The notes: generated from the letters alone by a model not told the origin. 15,089 nucleotides of DNA from Methanosaeta sp. UBA80 (GCA_002505805.1 DAWB01000177.1:6744-21832); one strand, 5' to 3'; counted from the first letter of the stretch, positions 7,166-14,058 are shown. A program made the numbers and translations.

Positions 7166-7606
7166 ATGGGATTTATTGGCGAATTTAAAGAGTTCGCTGT
7201 GAAGGGAAATGTCATAGATATGGCTGTAGGCATAATCATTGGAGCAGCATTCGGCAGCATAGTCAATTCATTGGTAAAAGACGTCATAATGCCGCCAATC
7301 GGCATGCTCATGGGCGGCATAAACTTTGCCGATATGTTCGTGGCTCTGGATGGAAAGGCCTATGCCACCTTGTCCGAGGCTCAAGCCGCAGCTGCACCGA
7401 CCATAAACTATGGTCTGTTTATCAATTCCATTATCAGCTTCATCATAGTGGCTTTGGCCATATTCGTGCTGATCAAGCAGATAAACGCCATGAAAAAACA
7501 GCCTGTGCCGGCTGATCCCAATACCAAGGAATGCCCTTATTGCAAGGAGAGCATACCAATAGCGGCTGTCAAATGCTCGCACTGCACTTCTGATCTGAAC
7601 GGCTGA
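7166..7606 (+). CDS. mscL: Large-conductance mechanosensitive channel MscL with C-terminal zinc ribbon
   Basis: Homopentameric MscL opens under membrane tension to release solutes during osmotic downshock. The 146 residues contain the family N-terminal amphipathic helix and first membrane helix ([20 protein letters not shown], then [20 protein letters not shown], residues 7-46), a short periplasmic loop (about 50-80), the second membrane helix (about 84-105) and a basic Lys-rich exit. Instead of ending in the usual helical bundle, the chain adds a zinc ribbon, C123-x2-C126 and C137-x2-C140 ([20 protein letters not shown]). This cytosolic ribbon could bind zinc, a partner or nucleic acid. The next gene, 41 nt on, encodes another ribbon-bearing membrane protein. 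ATG 7166 is preceded by GGGGG at 7152-7156. The family call is very secure; the function of the ribbon is open. Confidence 0.96.
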   Translation: MGFIGEFKEFAVKGNVIDMAVGIIIGAAFGSIVNSLVKDVIMPPIGMLMGGINFADMFVALDGKAYATLSEAQAAAAPTINYGLFINSIISFIIVALAIFVLIKQINAMKKQPVPADPNTKECPYCKESIPIAAVKCSHCTSDLNG

Positions 7607-7616
7607 GGAAAACCAC

Positions 7617-7624
7617 TTTTTTTT
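7617..7624 (+). terminator. T8 tract after mscL
   Basis: Eight consecutive T residues sit 11 nt after the mscL stop, with no hairpin. Such tracts can end archaeal transcripts. Partial read-through to the TM2 gene is possible, since no clear promoter separates the two. Confidence 0.4.
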
Positions 7625-7647
7625 ATTGCCAAGATGAGGCCATCAGA

Positions 7648-8049
7648 ATGACAGAAGATGATATCGATAGCATAGGGAATAATAATCATCAATCAGGGGG
7701 TGATCAGCAATCACAGAGCATTCCCGTCAGAACAACCAGGCATTGTTCTGAATGCGGCTGCGAAATCAATCTTAAAGCGGAGATATGTCCCCATTGCGGC
7801 GTCCGAGTCAGCCCCCTGCCAGGCACAACCAGGGGCGGAAGGAGCAAGATTGCTGCGGCATTGCTTGCTTTATTCTTGGGAGTGGCAGGCGCGCATAAGT
7901 TCTATCTTGGAAATGCCAAGATGGGAATAATCTATATTTTGATAAGCCTGACTGCGGTGGGGCTGATCATCACCTTGATCTTGAGCATATACGATTTCAT
8001 CATCCTCCTGACCATGTCCGATGCAGATTTCACCATAAAGTACGAGTAA
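7648..8049 (+). CDS. TM2-domain membrane protein with N-terminal zinc ribbon
   Basis: The 133 residues comprise a polar, Gln/Ser-rich start (1-30), a zinc ribbon (C33-x2-C36 and C47-x2-C50, with CSECG and CPHCG knuckles), a linker, and a TM2 domain from about 67. The TM2 signature is clear: helix one ending in FLGVAGAHKFYLGNAKMGII, a short turn, then helix two with the conserved D in IYDFIILLTMS. The domain spans the membrane twice. Its biochemical role is unknown. GAGG lies 10 nt before the ATG. The gene follows mscL by 41 nt in the same direction and may be co-expressed. The two neighbours share the same ribbon type at opposite ends (C-terminal in MscL, N-terminal here). Confidence 0.88.
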   Translation: MTEDDIDSIGNNNHQSGGDQQSQSIPVRTTRHCSECGCEINLKAEICPHCGVRVSPLPGTTRGGRSKIAAALLALFLGVAGAHKFYLGNAKMGIIYILISLTAVGLIITLILSIYDFIILLTMSDADFTIKYE

Positions 8050-8370
8050 AAGCTGCAATTGCACAGATGGCAGATGCGGCTCATGCGGATTCCAGGTCCA
8101 AAGCCGCCGCCTGGACCGATTGCCTGGCCCTCAAATCCCGGAAAGAAACAAGGGTGCAAGATTGGGTCATGTACCAGTCTAAACGATCCTGAAATTTCTG
8201 TCTTTAGCTGTCTTTAAGAAGGAGGGAGGCAAAAGTCATGTAGGAGGGAATGAGACGATTCGACCTTTGCCATCCATACATACGACAATTGACGGATATA
8301 AGCCTTTCGGCCCGGCAGAGTAATAGCGCAAGGGAGGATAAAGAGGCGACATGATGAGACGGGAGGGAAT
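8050..8370 (+). other. Intergenic leader upstream of the HerA-like ATPase gene
   Basis: No convincing gene is present in these 321 bases. They hold a 10-bp palindrome TGCAATTGCA (8054-8063), an inverted repeat GGTCCA-N11-TGGACC (8095-8117), a tandem CTGTCTTTAGCTGTCTTTAA, and a TATA-like GGATATAAG at about 8294-8302. There are several purine-rich ribosome-site-like runs: GGAGGGAGG before an ATG-TAG start-stop at 8238-8243, and AGGAGGGA before a 34-codon frame at 8250-8354. That frame ends 16 nt before the ATPase ATG. If the TATA box is correct, transcription starts downstream of both small frames, so they are not called as genes. Confidence 0.4.
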
Positions 8371-10773
8371 ATGACTGAAAAAGAACAGCTTGGAAAGCTA
8401 TTCCTGGGTGGAGCCATAGATCCGGGAAGCGGCAAGAGCAAGGGAGAGGATGTTATTTATGATTCCAGGAACTTGACCACCCATGGCATTATTGTAGGAA
8501 TGACTGGGTCGGGCAAGACCGCTCTTGGGATTGTTATGCTGGAGGAAGCGCTGATATCAGGCATTCCCTGTCTCATCCTAGATCCCAAAGGCGATATGGG
8601 CAATTTGCTTCTCAACTTTCCTTCCTTTTCTCCGGATGATTTCCGCCCCTGGATCAAAGAGGATGAAGCAAGGAAAAAGGGATTGGAAATCGACCAGCTG
8701 GCCGGTCAGACTTCCGAAAACTGGAAATCAGGATTAGAGAAATGGGGGATCGGGCCAGATCGCATGAGAATGCTTTCTGCTGCCGCCCAGTTCACGATCT
8801 ATACGCCCGGATCCTGCACTGGTATACCGATCAATGTAGTTGGTTCTCTGGCCTCTCCTAAATTGGATTGGTCCATTGCCGCCCAGGCTGAAATTGCCCG
8901 CGATGAGATAGAAGGCCTGGTTTCGTCTATTCTGGCGCTTGCCAAAATCGACGCCGATCCCATATCCAGCCCCGAACATATCCTCCTGGCCAATATCATC
9001 GAGAAGGCCTGGAGTGATGGGCGGGACCTGGACCTGGCGGAGATCATCTCCCTGGTACGGCGTCCACCCATGCGCAAACTGGGCGTTTTCGATATCGATA
9101 GCTTCTATCCCCAAAAGGAGCGCGACCGTCTGGCCATGCGGCTCAACGGACTGGTTGCCTCGCCATCCTTTGCTGCATGGTTGGATGGTCCGCCACTGGA
9201 CATTGAGAGGATGCTTTATGCCCCGGACGGGAGAGCGCAGGCATCTGTTGTCTACCTGGCCCATCTCTCCGATGCCGAACGTCAGTTCGTGGTCACCCTG
9301 CTTTTATCCAAGCTGATCACCTGGATGAGAAAACAATCCGGTACCTCTGACCTGAGAGCTCTGGTTTACATGGATGAAGTATTCGGCTTTGCTCCACCCA
9401 CAGCCGAGCCTCCCTCCAAGAAACAGATACTCACAATTTTCAAGCAAGCACGAGCCTTCGGAGTGGGAATGGTGCTAGTTACTCAAAATCCCGTCGACCT
9501 CGATTATAAATTGATGTCCAATGCCGGGACCTGGATGATCGGTCGACTGCAAACCGAACGGGACAAGGCCAGAATTCTTGAGGGATTGCAGTCCGCCTCT
9601 GGCCAGGTAGATATAAAGTGGCTCGATAAACAGATATCCGATCTTGGCAGGATGCAGTTCATTCTTCAATCCCCTTATGTCAAGAGGCCGTTCCTTTTCA
9701 CCAGCAGAATGACAATGTCATATGATGCTGGACCCCTTGATAAAAATCAGATATCAAAGCTGATGGCCGATCACCCGGCGCGCAAGATTGCGGGCTTTTC
9801 ACCCCGCTCTCCAGTGGAGATGCCTTCGACTGCTGCCGAGCGCTCTGCAGATGAGAGCCAGGTTGCGCCCAAGATAGACCCATCAGCCTCTGTCTACTAT
9901 CTGGATACCGCTGCCTCCTGGGCCTCTAAGGTAGGTGCCGTGCCCGGGGGAAGAAGGCTGCAGGCCAGCCTGATTGCGCGAGTCCACCTGACCTATAATG
10001 ATCGCAGGGCAGGAGTGGATCATACTGAGGAATGGGAGGCGGTCTTCTATCCCTTGAGCGATCGTTTCGATCCCAGCAAAGCCATAAATGTCGATTATGA
10101 TCATCGCGATCTCTCTTCCCATGCCCCGGAAGAGGCTGTATATGTGCTGCCCCATGCGAATTTGGGGAGGGCCGCATATTTCAAAGAGGCCCGAAGCTCT
10201 CTTCGGGATCATCTCAGCCGCAGTCTCAGCATGCGCGTGTTTCGCAATCCTGCCCTACATCTCTTCTCCCGGGCCGGCGAATCCAGGTCGGATTTCGAGG
10301 ACCGATGCATTACGGCAGCAGAAGAGGCAGGCGACGCCGAGCTCTCCAAGCTGAGGGACAGATATGATTCCGCCATCAGCCGGGTAAAGTCTCAGCTGAG
10401 TGATGCCGACCGCAGGGTTCGAGAGCTTGAGACCGATACCAATCAACGAAAGCAGCAGGAGCTATTGCAGGGTGCAGGCGATCTTCTGACCGGACTTTTA
10501 GGGGGCAGAAGACGCTCCCTCAGCCTGAGCCGGGCTGCATCCCGCCGATCTCAGACCAGGCGAACAGAGGAGCGTTTGCGCACGGCTGAAGAGAAGATGG
10601 CGGATAAGGCCAATGAACTGGAGCAGATCGAGGATAAGCTGGCAGAGGATATCACTGAGATCTCTGAGAAATGGAAATCAGCCGCCCTGCAGATCGAAGA
10701 GATGGAGATATCCCTGGACAAGGCGGATGTTGATGTCGATGATCTGGGCGTTCTATGGATTCCTTCGGCATAG
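8371..10773 (+). CDS. HerA/FtsK-like ATPase with C-terminal coiled coil
   Basis: This 800-residue protein is a RecA-fold pump-type ATPase of the HerA/FtsK/VirB4 class. Visible motifs are Walker A GMTGSGKT (43-50), LILDPKGD (68-75), Walker B LVYMDEV (331-337), the polar sensor TQNP (371-374) and a candidate Arg finger GRLQTERDK (391-399). An alpha/beta region of unknown fold spans about 500-650. The tail from about 655 is a coiled coil broken near residues 700-735 by a Gly-rich then Arg/Ser-rich insert (GDLLTGLLGGRRRSLSLSRA). The protein ends VDDLGVLWIPSA, which I recall from a broad but uncharacterised bacterial and archaeal family of similar length. DNA translocation or remodelling is the family expectation; no nuclease domain is present. 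GGAGGGA precedes the ATG. A serine protease gene follows by 50 nt in the same direction. ATPase call is firm; role is inferred. Confidence 0.88.
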   Translation: MTEKEQLGKLFLGGAIDPGSGKSKGEDVIYDSRNLTTHGIIVGMTGSGKTALGIVMLEEALISGIPCLILDPKGDMGNLLLNFPSFSPDDFRPWIKEDEARKKGLEIDQLAGQTSENWKSGLEKWGIGPDRMRMLSAAAQFTIYTPGSCTGIPINVVGSLASPKLDWSIAAQAEIARDEIEGLVSSILALAKIDADPISSPEHILLANIIEKAWSDGRDLDLAEIISLVRRPPMRKLGVFDIDSFYPQKERDRLAMRLNGLVASPSFAAWLDGPPLDIERMLYAPDGRAQASVVYLAHLSDAERQFVVTLLLSKLITWMRKQSGTSDLRALVYMDEVFGFAPPTAEPPSKKQILTIFKQARAFGVGMVLVTQNPVDLDYKLMSNAGTWMIGRLQTERDKARILEGLQSASGQVDIKWLDKQISDLGRMQFILQSPYVKRPFLFTSRMTMSYDAGPLDKNQISKLMADHPARKIAGFSPRSPVEMPSTAAERSADESQVAPKIDPSASVYYLDTAASWASKVGAVPGGRRLQASLIARVHLTYNDRRAGVDHTEEWEAVFYPLSDRFDPSKAINVDYDHRDLSSHAPEEAVYVLPHANLGRAAYFKEARSSLRDHLSRSLSMRVFRNPALHLFSRAGESRSDFEDRCITAAEEAGDAELSKLRDRYDSAISRVKSQLSDADRRVRELETDTNQRKQQELLQGAGDLLTGLLGGRRRSLSLSRAASRRSQTRRTEERLRTAEEKMADKANELEQIEDKLAEDITEISEKWKSAALQIEEMEISLDKADVDVDDLGVLWIPSA

Positions 10774-10823
10774 CTACGGGGTAAGGAGGGCAGAAGGTCT
10801 GGGGCACAAGGTCTATTCCCCAG

Positions 10824-11315
10824 ATGGTGCTTAGAGCCGTGATCAAATCGGGAGAATTTTTCCTCTCTGGCAGTACCGGTGGCGTGATTGGAGCGGTTGT
10901 GCCTTGGCGGGGGGCATATGCCGGGGTTGCCCCCGCCCACATATTTCACTATTCGGGGACCAACTCCTTGAGGGTGGGCAGCCAAAACTGCAAAATTGCC
11001 TTTATTCCAGGAGACGCCGACATTGCCTTCTTTCCCATTATGACTGCCTGCAAGCCAACGGAACTGGGCAAGCCTCATCTCGGCGAGGCCTGTCTGGAGA
11101 ATGCTGCCCGCAAGAGGAGCTGTCGCATATCCGATGTCTCCTGGTCCATAGCTTATGTGGTGCTCCCGCTGGGAGATCTTCCCCGGCCGGGAGACAGCGG
11201 AACTCCTCTGGTGCAGGAGGGAAAGGTTGTGGGGATGCTTCTTTCCTTCAATATGCACACCTACAAGGGGATCGCCATATCCGCCGAGATGATAGCAGAG
11301 GCTGCTAAGAGATGA
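10824..11315 (+). CDS. Compact trypsin-fold serine protease (predicted cytosolic)
   Basis: The 163-residue chain has a complete chymotrypsin-fold triad: H39 in GVAPAHIF (cf. TAAHC), D66 in DADIAFF, and S125 in PGDSGTPL, with the downstream GKVVGMLLS strand typical of the oxyanion side. It opens with the N-terminal beta barrel strands (TGGVIGAVVPWRGAYAGVA). No signal peptide or membrane segment is visible, so it probably acts in the cytoplasm, unusual for this fold, and it is shorter than typical family members (200 or more residues). ATG 10824 lacks a good ribosome site. The in-frame TAA upstream excludes a longer start, so the alternatives are GTG 10827 or leaderless translation. It follows the HerA-like ATPase gene by 50 nt, hinting at functional coupling. 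Substrate is unknown. Confidence 0.8.
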   Translation: MVLRAVIKSGEFFLSGSTGGVIGAVVPWRGAYAGVAPAHIFHYSGTNSLRVGSQNCKIAFIPGDADIAFFPIMTACKPTELGKPHLGEACLENAARKRSCRISDVSWSIAYVVLPLGDLPRPGDSGTPLVQEGKVVGMLLSFNMHTYKGIAISAEMIAEAAKR

Positions 11316-11403
11316 ATTTGAGAGATACAGTTCCTGGAGACAGGCGGTCGGAAGCATTTTCCCTTAAAACAATCATCATCGCCATGCATTTCTCTATATT
11401 TAT

Positions 11404-11455
11404 TCCGGACCACCGGATATGCTTAAAAAGACCTAGCCAGAATACATAAACCCTC
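11404..11455 (+). promoter_or_regulatory. Promoter region of the methanogenesis marker 12 operon
   Basis: A TATA-like CTTAAAAAG lies at about 11422-11430 and a second candidate ATACATAAA at about 11442-11450. Just upstream a TCCGG-ACCA-CCGGA inverted repeat (11404-11417) sits where a regulator could act. GAGATGATC provides a ribosome site before the ATG at 11479. Confidence 0.35.
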
Positions 11456-11478
11456 TGGCAACAAGCAGAGATGATCTC

Positions 11479-12438
11479 ATGTTCATAGGAGTAGATCACG
11501 GTACCACGGCCATCAGATTTGCCACTCCGGAGGGCCGCTGCTGGACCCTCTCCAGGAACGAGGCCAGCCTCAGCTCTGCAGGGGATATCCTTAATGGGGT
11601 CCGAATAAATCTCGGCTCTGAAAAGATAGATCTGGTCGCATTGTGCTACTCCATGGGTGACGGCATCAACCAAATCATGAGGCTGGCTGATGCCCCCAAT
11701 CGCGGCCTGCTCCGCCGGGATGGAGCGGGGATTCATGTGGGTGGCGGCACCATGGTTTATAAGGCCATAGAAGAGTCGGGCTGGCCGGCTATCCTCCTGC
11801 CCGGCATCCACCGCAGCAGCGATATCGATCCCAGGATGAAGGTCTTCTCCCACGGCATGAGCCCGGAAAAGGTGGGATTGGCCTATGGCCTCTTCAGGAA
11901 TAAGAGCCAGAGCTTCATTGTATGCGACGCCAGCTCCAATACGGTCACATTTGCTGTTCTGGAAGGGAAGATTGCAGGTGCCATTGACGCACCCATATTC
12001 GCTCCCGGATTGATTCAGGGTCCTCTGGATGTTCAGGCCATCAGAGATGTGGATTGCGGCAAAATGACCGCCAACCAGGCCTTTAACAGCGGCGGCATTC
12101 TCTCCAAGATGGGAATGAGAAGTCTGGAGCATTGCTCGTTTTTGGAGCGGACGGCTTCTCTTGAATCCCTATCGCTCTTTGCAGCCATGGAGATTGGCGC
12201 CCTTCTGGTCCTCTCTCGCGACCTGGGAGTGGAGAGCCCGGATCTCTTCCTGGCCGGAAGCCCGGCGTCGAGCCTATGCCGGCGGGTCTGCGAGCTGCTG
12301 GGCCGTGCCGTAGAGCCTCTGGGAATTCTCGCTGCGGCGGAGGGCTGTGCCTGGGTGGCCAGAGATGTATTCCATGGAGAGAAGAGCATTCTGGGCATCC
12401 CCGTGGATGAGCGAGTTTGCACCGGAAAGAAAGATTGA
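11479..12438 (+). CDS. Methanogenesis marker protein 12 (ASKHA-fold, putative)
   Basis: The 319-residue product opens MFIGVDHGTTAIRFAT. This combines the phosphate-1 loop of the actin/hexokinase/Hsp70 ASKHA superfamily (D6-H-G-T-T) with the start I associate with methanogenesis marker 12, a family confined to methane-metabolising archaea. The phosphate-2 segment is VCDASSNTVTFAVLEG (about 147-163), and the adenosine-side loop is LFLAGSPASS (about 256-265). These suggest nucleotide binding, perhaps a kinase or ATP-dependent assembly factor for the methyl-coenzyme M reductase pathway; that is inference, as the activity is not established to my knowledge. The ribosome site GAGATGATC precedes the ATG. 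A small Cys/His-rich protein gene follows after 26 nt in the same direction and is probably co-transcribed. Confidence 0.85.
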   Translation: MFIGVDHGTTAIRFATPEGRCWTLSRNEASLSSAGDILNGVRINLGSEKIDLVALCYSMGDGINQIMRLADAPNRGLLRRDGAGIHVGGGTMVYKAIEESGWPAILLPGIHRSSDIDPRMKVFSHGMSPEKVGLAYGLFRNKSQSFIVCDASSNTVTFAVLEGKIAGAIDAPIFAPGLIQGPLDVQAIRDVDCGKMTANQAFNSGGILSKMGMRSLEHCSFLERTASLESLSLFAAMEIGALLVLSRDLGVESPDLFLAGSPASSLCRRVCELLGRAVEPLGILAAAEGCAWVARDVFHGEKSILGIPVDERVCTGKKD

Positions 12439-12464
12439 TCCTACTATTTGGCGGGAGGATATTC

Positions 12465-12710
12465 ATGGAGAAGATCACTGAAAAAGAGGTTCGCGATCTG
12501 GAGGATCAGGCCTCTTATCTCAAAGGCGAAAAGGCCAGGGCATTGAAAGAGAAGGCAGCATCGGCTCTGGCACGGGCCGAGGCTACCTCAGCCGGGGCGG
12601 ACCTGCTGGACCGCCTGGACATGCTCTTGGTCAACCTTACTGAGGCATCCCGGGATGTGTGCACCAACACCAGATGCCCTCATTACGGCAAAAAATGCAA
12701 AATGAGGTAG
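12465..12710 (+). CDS. Small helical protein with C-terminal Cys/His tail
   Basis: The 81-residue chain is not recognised. Residues 1-60 are a charged alpha-helical, probably coiled-coil, segment. The tail carries C66-x4-C71-x-H73-x4-C78 (CTNTRCPHYGKKC), a compact metal-binding-like arrangement for zinc or iron-sulfur. The start at ATG 12465 is chosen because GGGAGGA lies 5 nt upstream; an in-frame TTG at 12417 would extend into the end of the preceding gene. It follows the methanogenesis marker 12 gene by 26 nt, so the two are probably one operon and may act together. Whether it is a stable partner or a metal donor is not shown by sequence. Confidence 0.75.
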   Translation: MEKITEKEVRDLEDQASYLKGEKARALKEKAASALARAEATSAGADLLDRLDMLLVNLTEASRDVCTNTRCPHYGKKCKMR

Positions 12711-12774
12711 AGATACTATTATAATAAAAGCCCTGCATCTGCCAGGACGTTTCTAAAATAAATTTTGTTGAAGT

Positions 12775-12882
12775 TTATCTTACTCCTGACCTGCTATCAG
12801 ACCACTTATTCAGGAACATGGGCAGAGCTACCACAAGTATTCCAAATATCACTATAGCATATATCTGAGACATGATATCCAT
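12775..12882 (-). CDS. Small single-span membrane peptide (35 aa)
   Basis: The peptide begins MDIMSQIYAIVIFGILVVAL and ends in a polar tail (NKWSDSRSGVR). One hydrophobic helix spans about residues 6-24, and the basic tail would be cytosolic by the positive-inside rule. Support for a real gene is strong for its size: a near-perfect ribosome site GGAGGTGA seven nt before the ATG, a TATA box at about 12925-12933 giving a leader of roughly 20 nt, and a frame that is not a shadow of any larger gene. It is not recognised. Small hydrophobic subunits of respiratory or transport complexes have this shape, but no link to one is visible here. Confidence 0.72.
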   Translation of the reverse strand: MDIMSQIYAIVIFGILVVALPMFLNKWSDSRSGVR

Positions 12883-12924
12883 TAATTTTCACCTCCGCCA
12901 AATCAGGTAAACTGGCCAAGCTTT

Positions 12925-12933
12925 CATTATAAC
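12925..12933 (-). promoter_or_regulatory. TATA box of the 35-aa membrane peptide gene
   Basis: On the minus strand this reads GGTTATAATG. It places the transcript start near 12902, about 20 nt before the ATG at 12882, leaving room for the GGAGGTGA ribosome site. Confidence 0.45.
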
Positions 12934-13001
12934 CGGTCGGTGATAAACCTTTTGCTGCTACCTGCCTGATGGACTGATGAGCTGGGAACGGCATAGAGAT
13001 A

Positions 13002-13010
13002 TCTTTATTC
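13002..13010 (+). promoter_or_regulatory. TATA-like element of the Toprim-like gene
   Basis: TCTTTATTC lies about 30 nt before the ATG at 13036. That spacing, with no ribosome site nearby, suggests a leaderless transcript. Confidence 0.35.
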
Positions 13011-13035
13011 CAGGATCAGCTATTTTCCTGCAAAT

Positions 13036-13860
13036 ATGACCGATGCCTTTGTGAGTTCGGAGGTGGACCGCACCAAATCCAGATGGGTGGCCAAGGTCTT
13101 TAAGGAGTTTGGAAGGCCCAAAACCACATTGAGGGGCTTATTTTATTTTGCACTGAGCCGGTCTATAGCCGACTATCCTATCTGCGGCGGTTTTGTGGGG
13201 GAGATCAGGGTCACAAGACCCTATCATGAGAACGACGGGCCCAAGCTGGTGAAATGGGCGGAAAAGGCCCAGAGGCTCGATTTACTTCCGGCCAACGCCA
13301 TCCTCAAAGAGGAGCCCGGAGAGCATACCATTCTGCCAGAGGCTTGCAGCTCTCAAAGACATAGACTGGAACTCTGGCTTAACCGATCCGCCTTCAATCC
13401 TCTGCTGGCACCTGTATGCGCCAGACACGGGGCCGTGCTGGTCTCCTCCGAGAGCATATCAAACAATTTGGTGGAGCAACTTCTCAATCGAGCAGCATGC
13501 AGGACCACAATCCTATGCCTTTCAGACCTCAGCCTGAAGAGCTTCCTTTTCTGCGACAACCTGATGGCAGCATTAGCCCAGGCCAGACACCGGCATGCTC
13601 CAGAGATCAGAGTTCATCGGGTGGGCCTCTCTCCGGAGCAGGTTGTATTCTGGAGTATACCCATGGTCTCCCAGGAAAAAAGCTCAAAGGAGGCTTCCCG
13701 GCAGTATAAGAGCCATCTTAAAGCTTATGGCTTGGACCACAAGAAGATGGCTGAGCTGGATGCTCTGGAGGCTTTCTACCCGAAAGGAATAGCAGGATTC
13801 TGTGAAGACCTCCTGACTGAATATGGCAAAGATATCTCTGATACAAAAGAGGGAGCCTGA
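13036..13860 (+). CDS. Spo11/TopoVI-A-like Toprim protein with degenerate active site
   Basis: The 274-residue chain follows, segment by segment, a family I know from bacteria and mobile elements: a winged helix (RGLFYFALSR about 33-42, then VKWAEKAQRLDLLPANAIL 72-90) and a Toprim domain (LELWLNR 111-117; ILCLSDLSLKS 159-169; VHRVGLSPEQV 193-203), ending in AELDALEAFYPKGIAGF near residues 239-255. In the family the first Toprim motif reads WVEK, with a catalytic Glu, and the second GDxDPSG, with two Asp. Here Glu is replaced by N116 and the second Asp by S166, while D164 remains. Metal-dependent DNA cleavage is therefore unlikely; DNA binding or a structural role is more plausible. No ribosome site is seen before ATG 13036, and a TATA box about 30 nt upstream suggests a leaderless message. 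Alignment was by eye. Confidence 0.68.
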   Translation: MTDAFVSSEVDRTKSRWVAKVFKEFGRPKTTLRGLFYFALSRSIADYPICGGFVGEIRVTRPYHENDGPKLVKWAEKAQRLDLLPANAILKEEPGEHTILPEACSSQRHRLELWLNRSAFNPLLAPVCARHGAVLVSSESISNNLVEQLLNRAACRTTILCLSDLSLKSFLFCDNLMAALAQARHRHAPEIRVHRVGLSPEQVVFWSIPMVSQEKSSKEASRQYKSHLKAYGLDHKKMAELDALEAFYPKGIAGFCEDLLTEYGKDISDTKEGA

Positions 13861-13862
13861 TC

Positions 13863-13876
13863 GATGATTGATCATC
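13863..13876 (+). terminator. Small hairpin after the Toprim-like gene
   Basis: GATGATTGATCATC is a short palindrome forming a 5-bp stem with a TTGA loop, three nt after the stop. A weak T-rich run follows (TTTG, ATTT). Confidence 0.35.
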
Positions 13877-13894
13877 TTTGCCTGTATTTAGAGC

Positions 13895-14058
13895 TGAAAT
13901 TTTTGGGAAAAATGCCAAATGGCAAAAAAGGTATTTAACAAAATTATCAATTAAACAAAAAGTGATTTGTCAATTAAGGAAAAATTAGCCGATTTCAAAA
14001 ACTATAAGATAAATATTTCTGTAATTACCCATATATTTGAAGGAAAAGGTTAAATAAA
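13895..14058. other. AT-rich island with inverted and direct repeats
   Basis: This stretch is far richer in A and T than its neighbours and contains no gene. It holds an inverted repeat TGCCAAATGGCA (13913-13924) flanked by A-tracts, two copies of TCAATTAA (13947-13954 and 13970-13977) spaced 23 nt apart, many A-tracts, and a TATA element CATATATTTG at about 14030. It probably serves as the control region of the 51-aa gene; the paired repeats are candidate binding sites. Confidence 0.45.

Noticed and set aside
8067..8192. 41-codon plus-strand frame after the TM2 gene
   Set aside because: No ribosome site or TATA box; the product has no hydrophobic or conserved pattern.
10551..11357. 268-codon antisense frame across the ATPase-protease junction
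   Set aside because: Both sense genes have clear domains and motifs; the antisense product shows none.
11305..12132. 275-codon antisense frame in the marker 12 gene
   Set aside because: The sense frame carries ASKHA motifs; the antisense frame is a by-product of codon bias.
12806..12994. 62-codon minus-strand frame overlapping the 35-aa gene
   Set aside because: It is out of frame with the strong ribosome site at 12889-12896 and begins upstream of the predicted transcript start.
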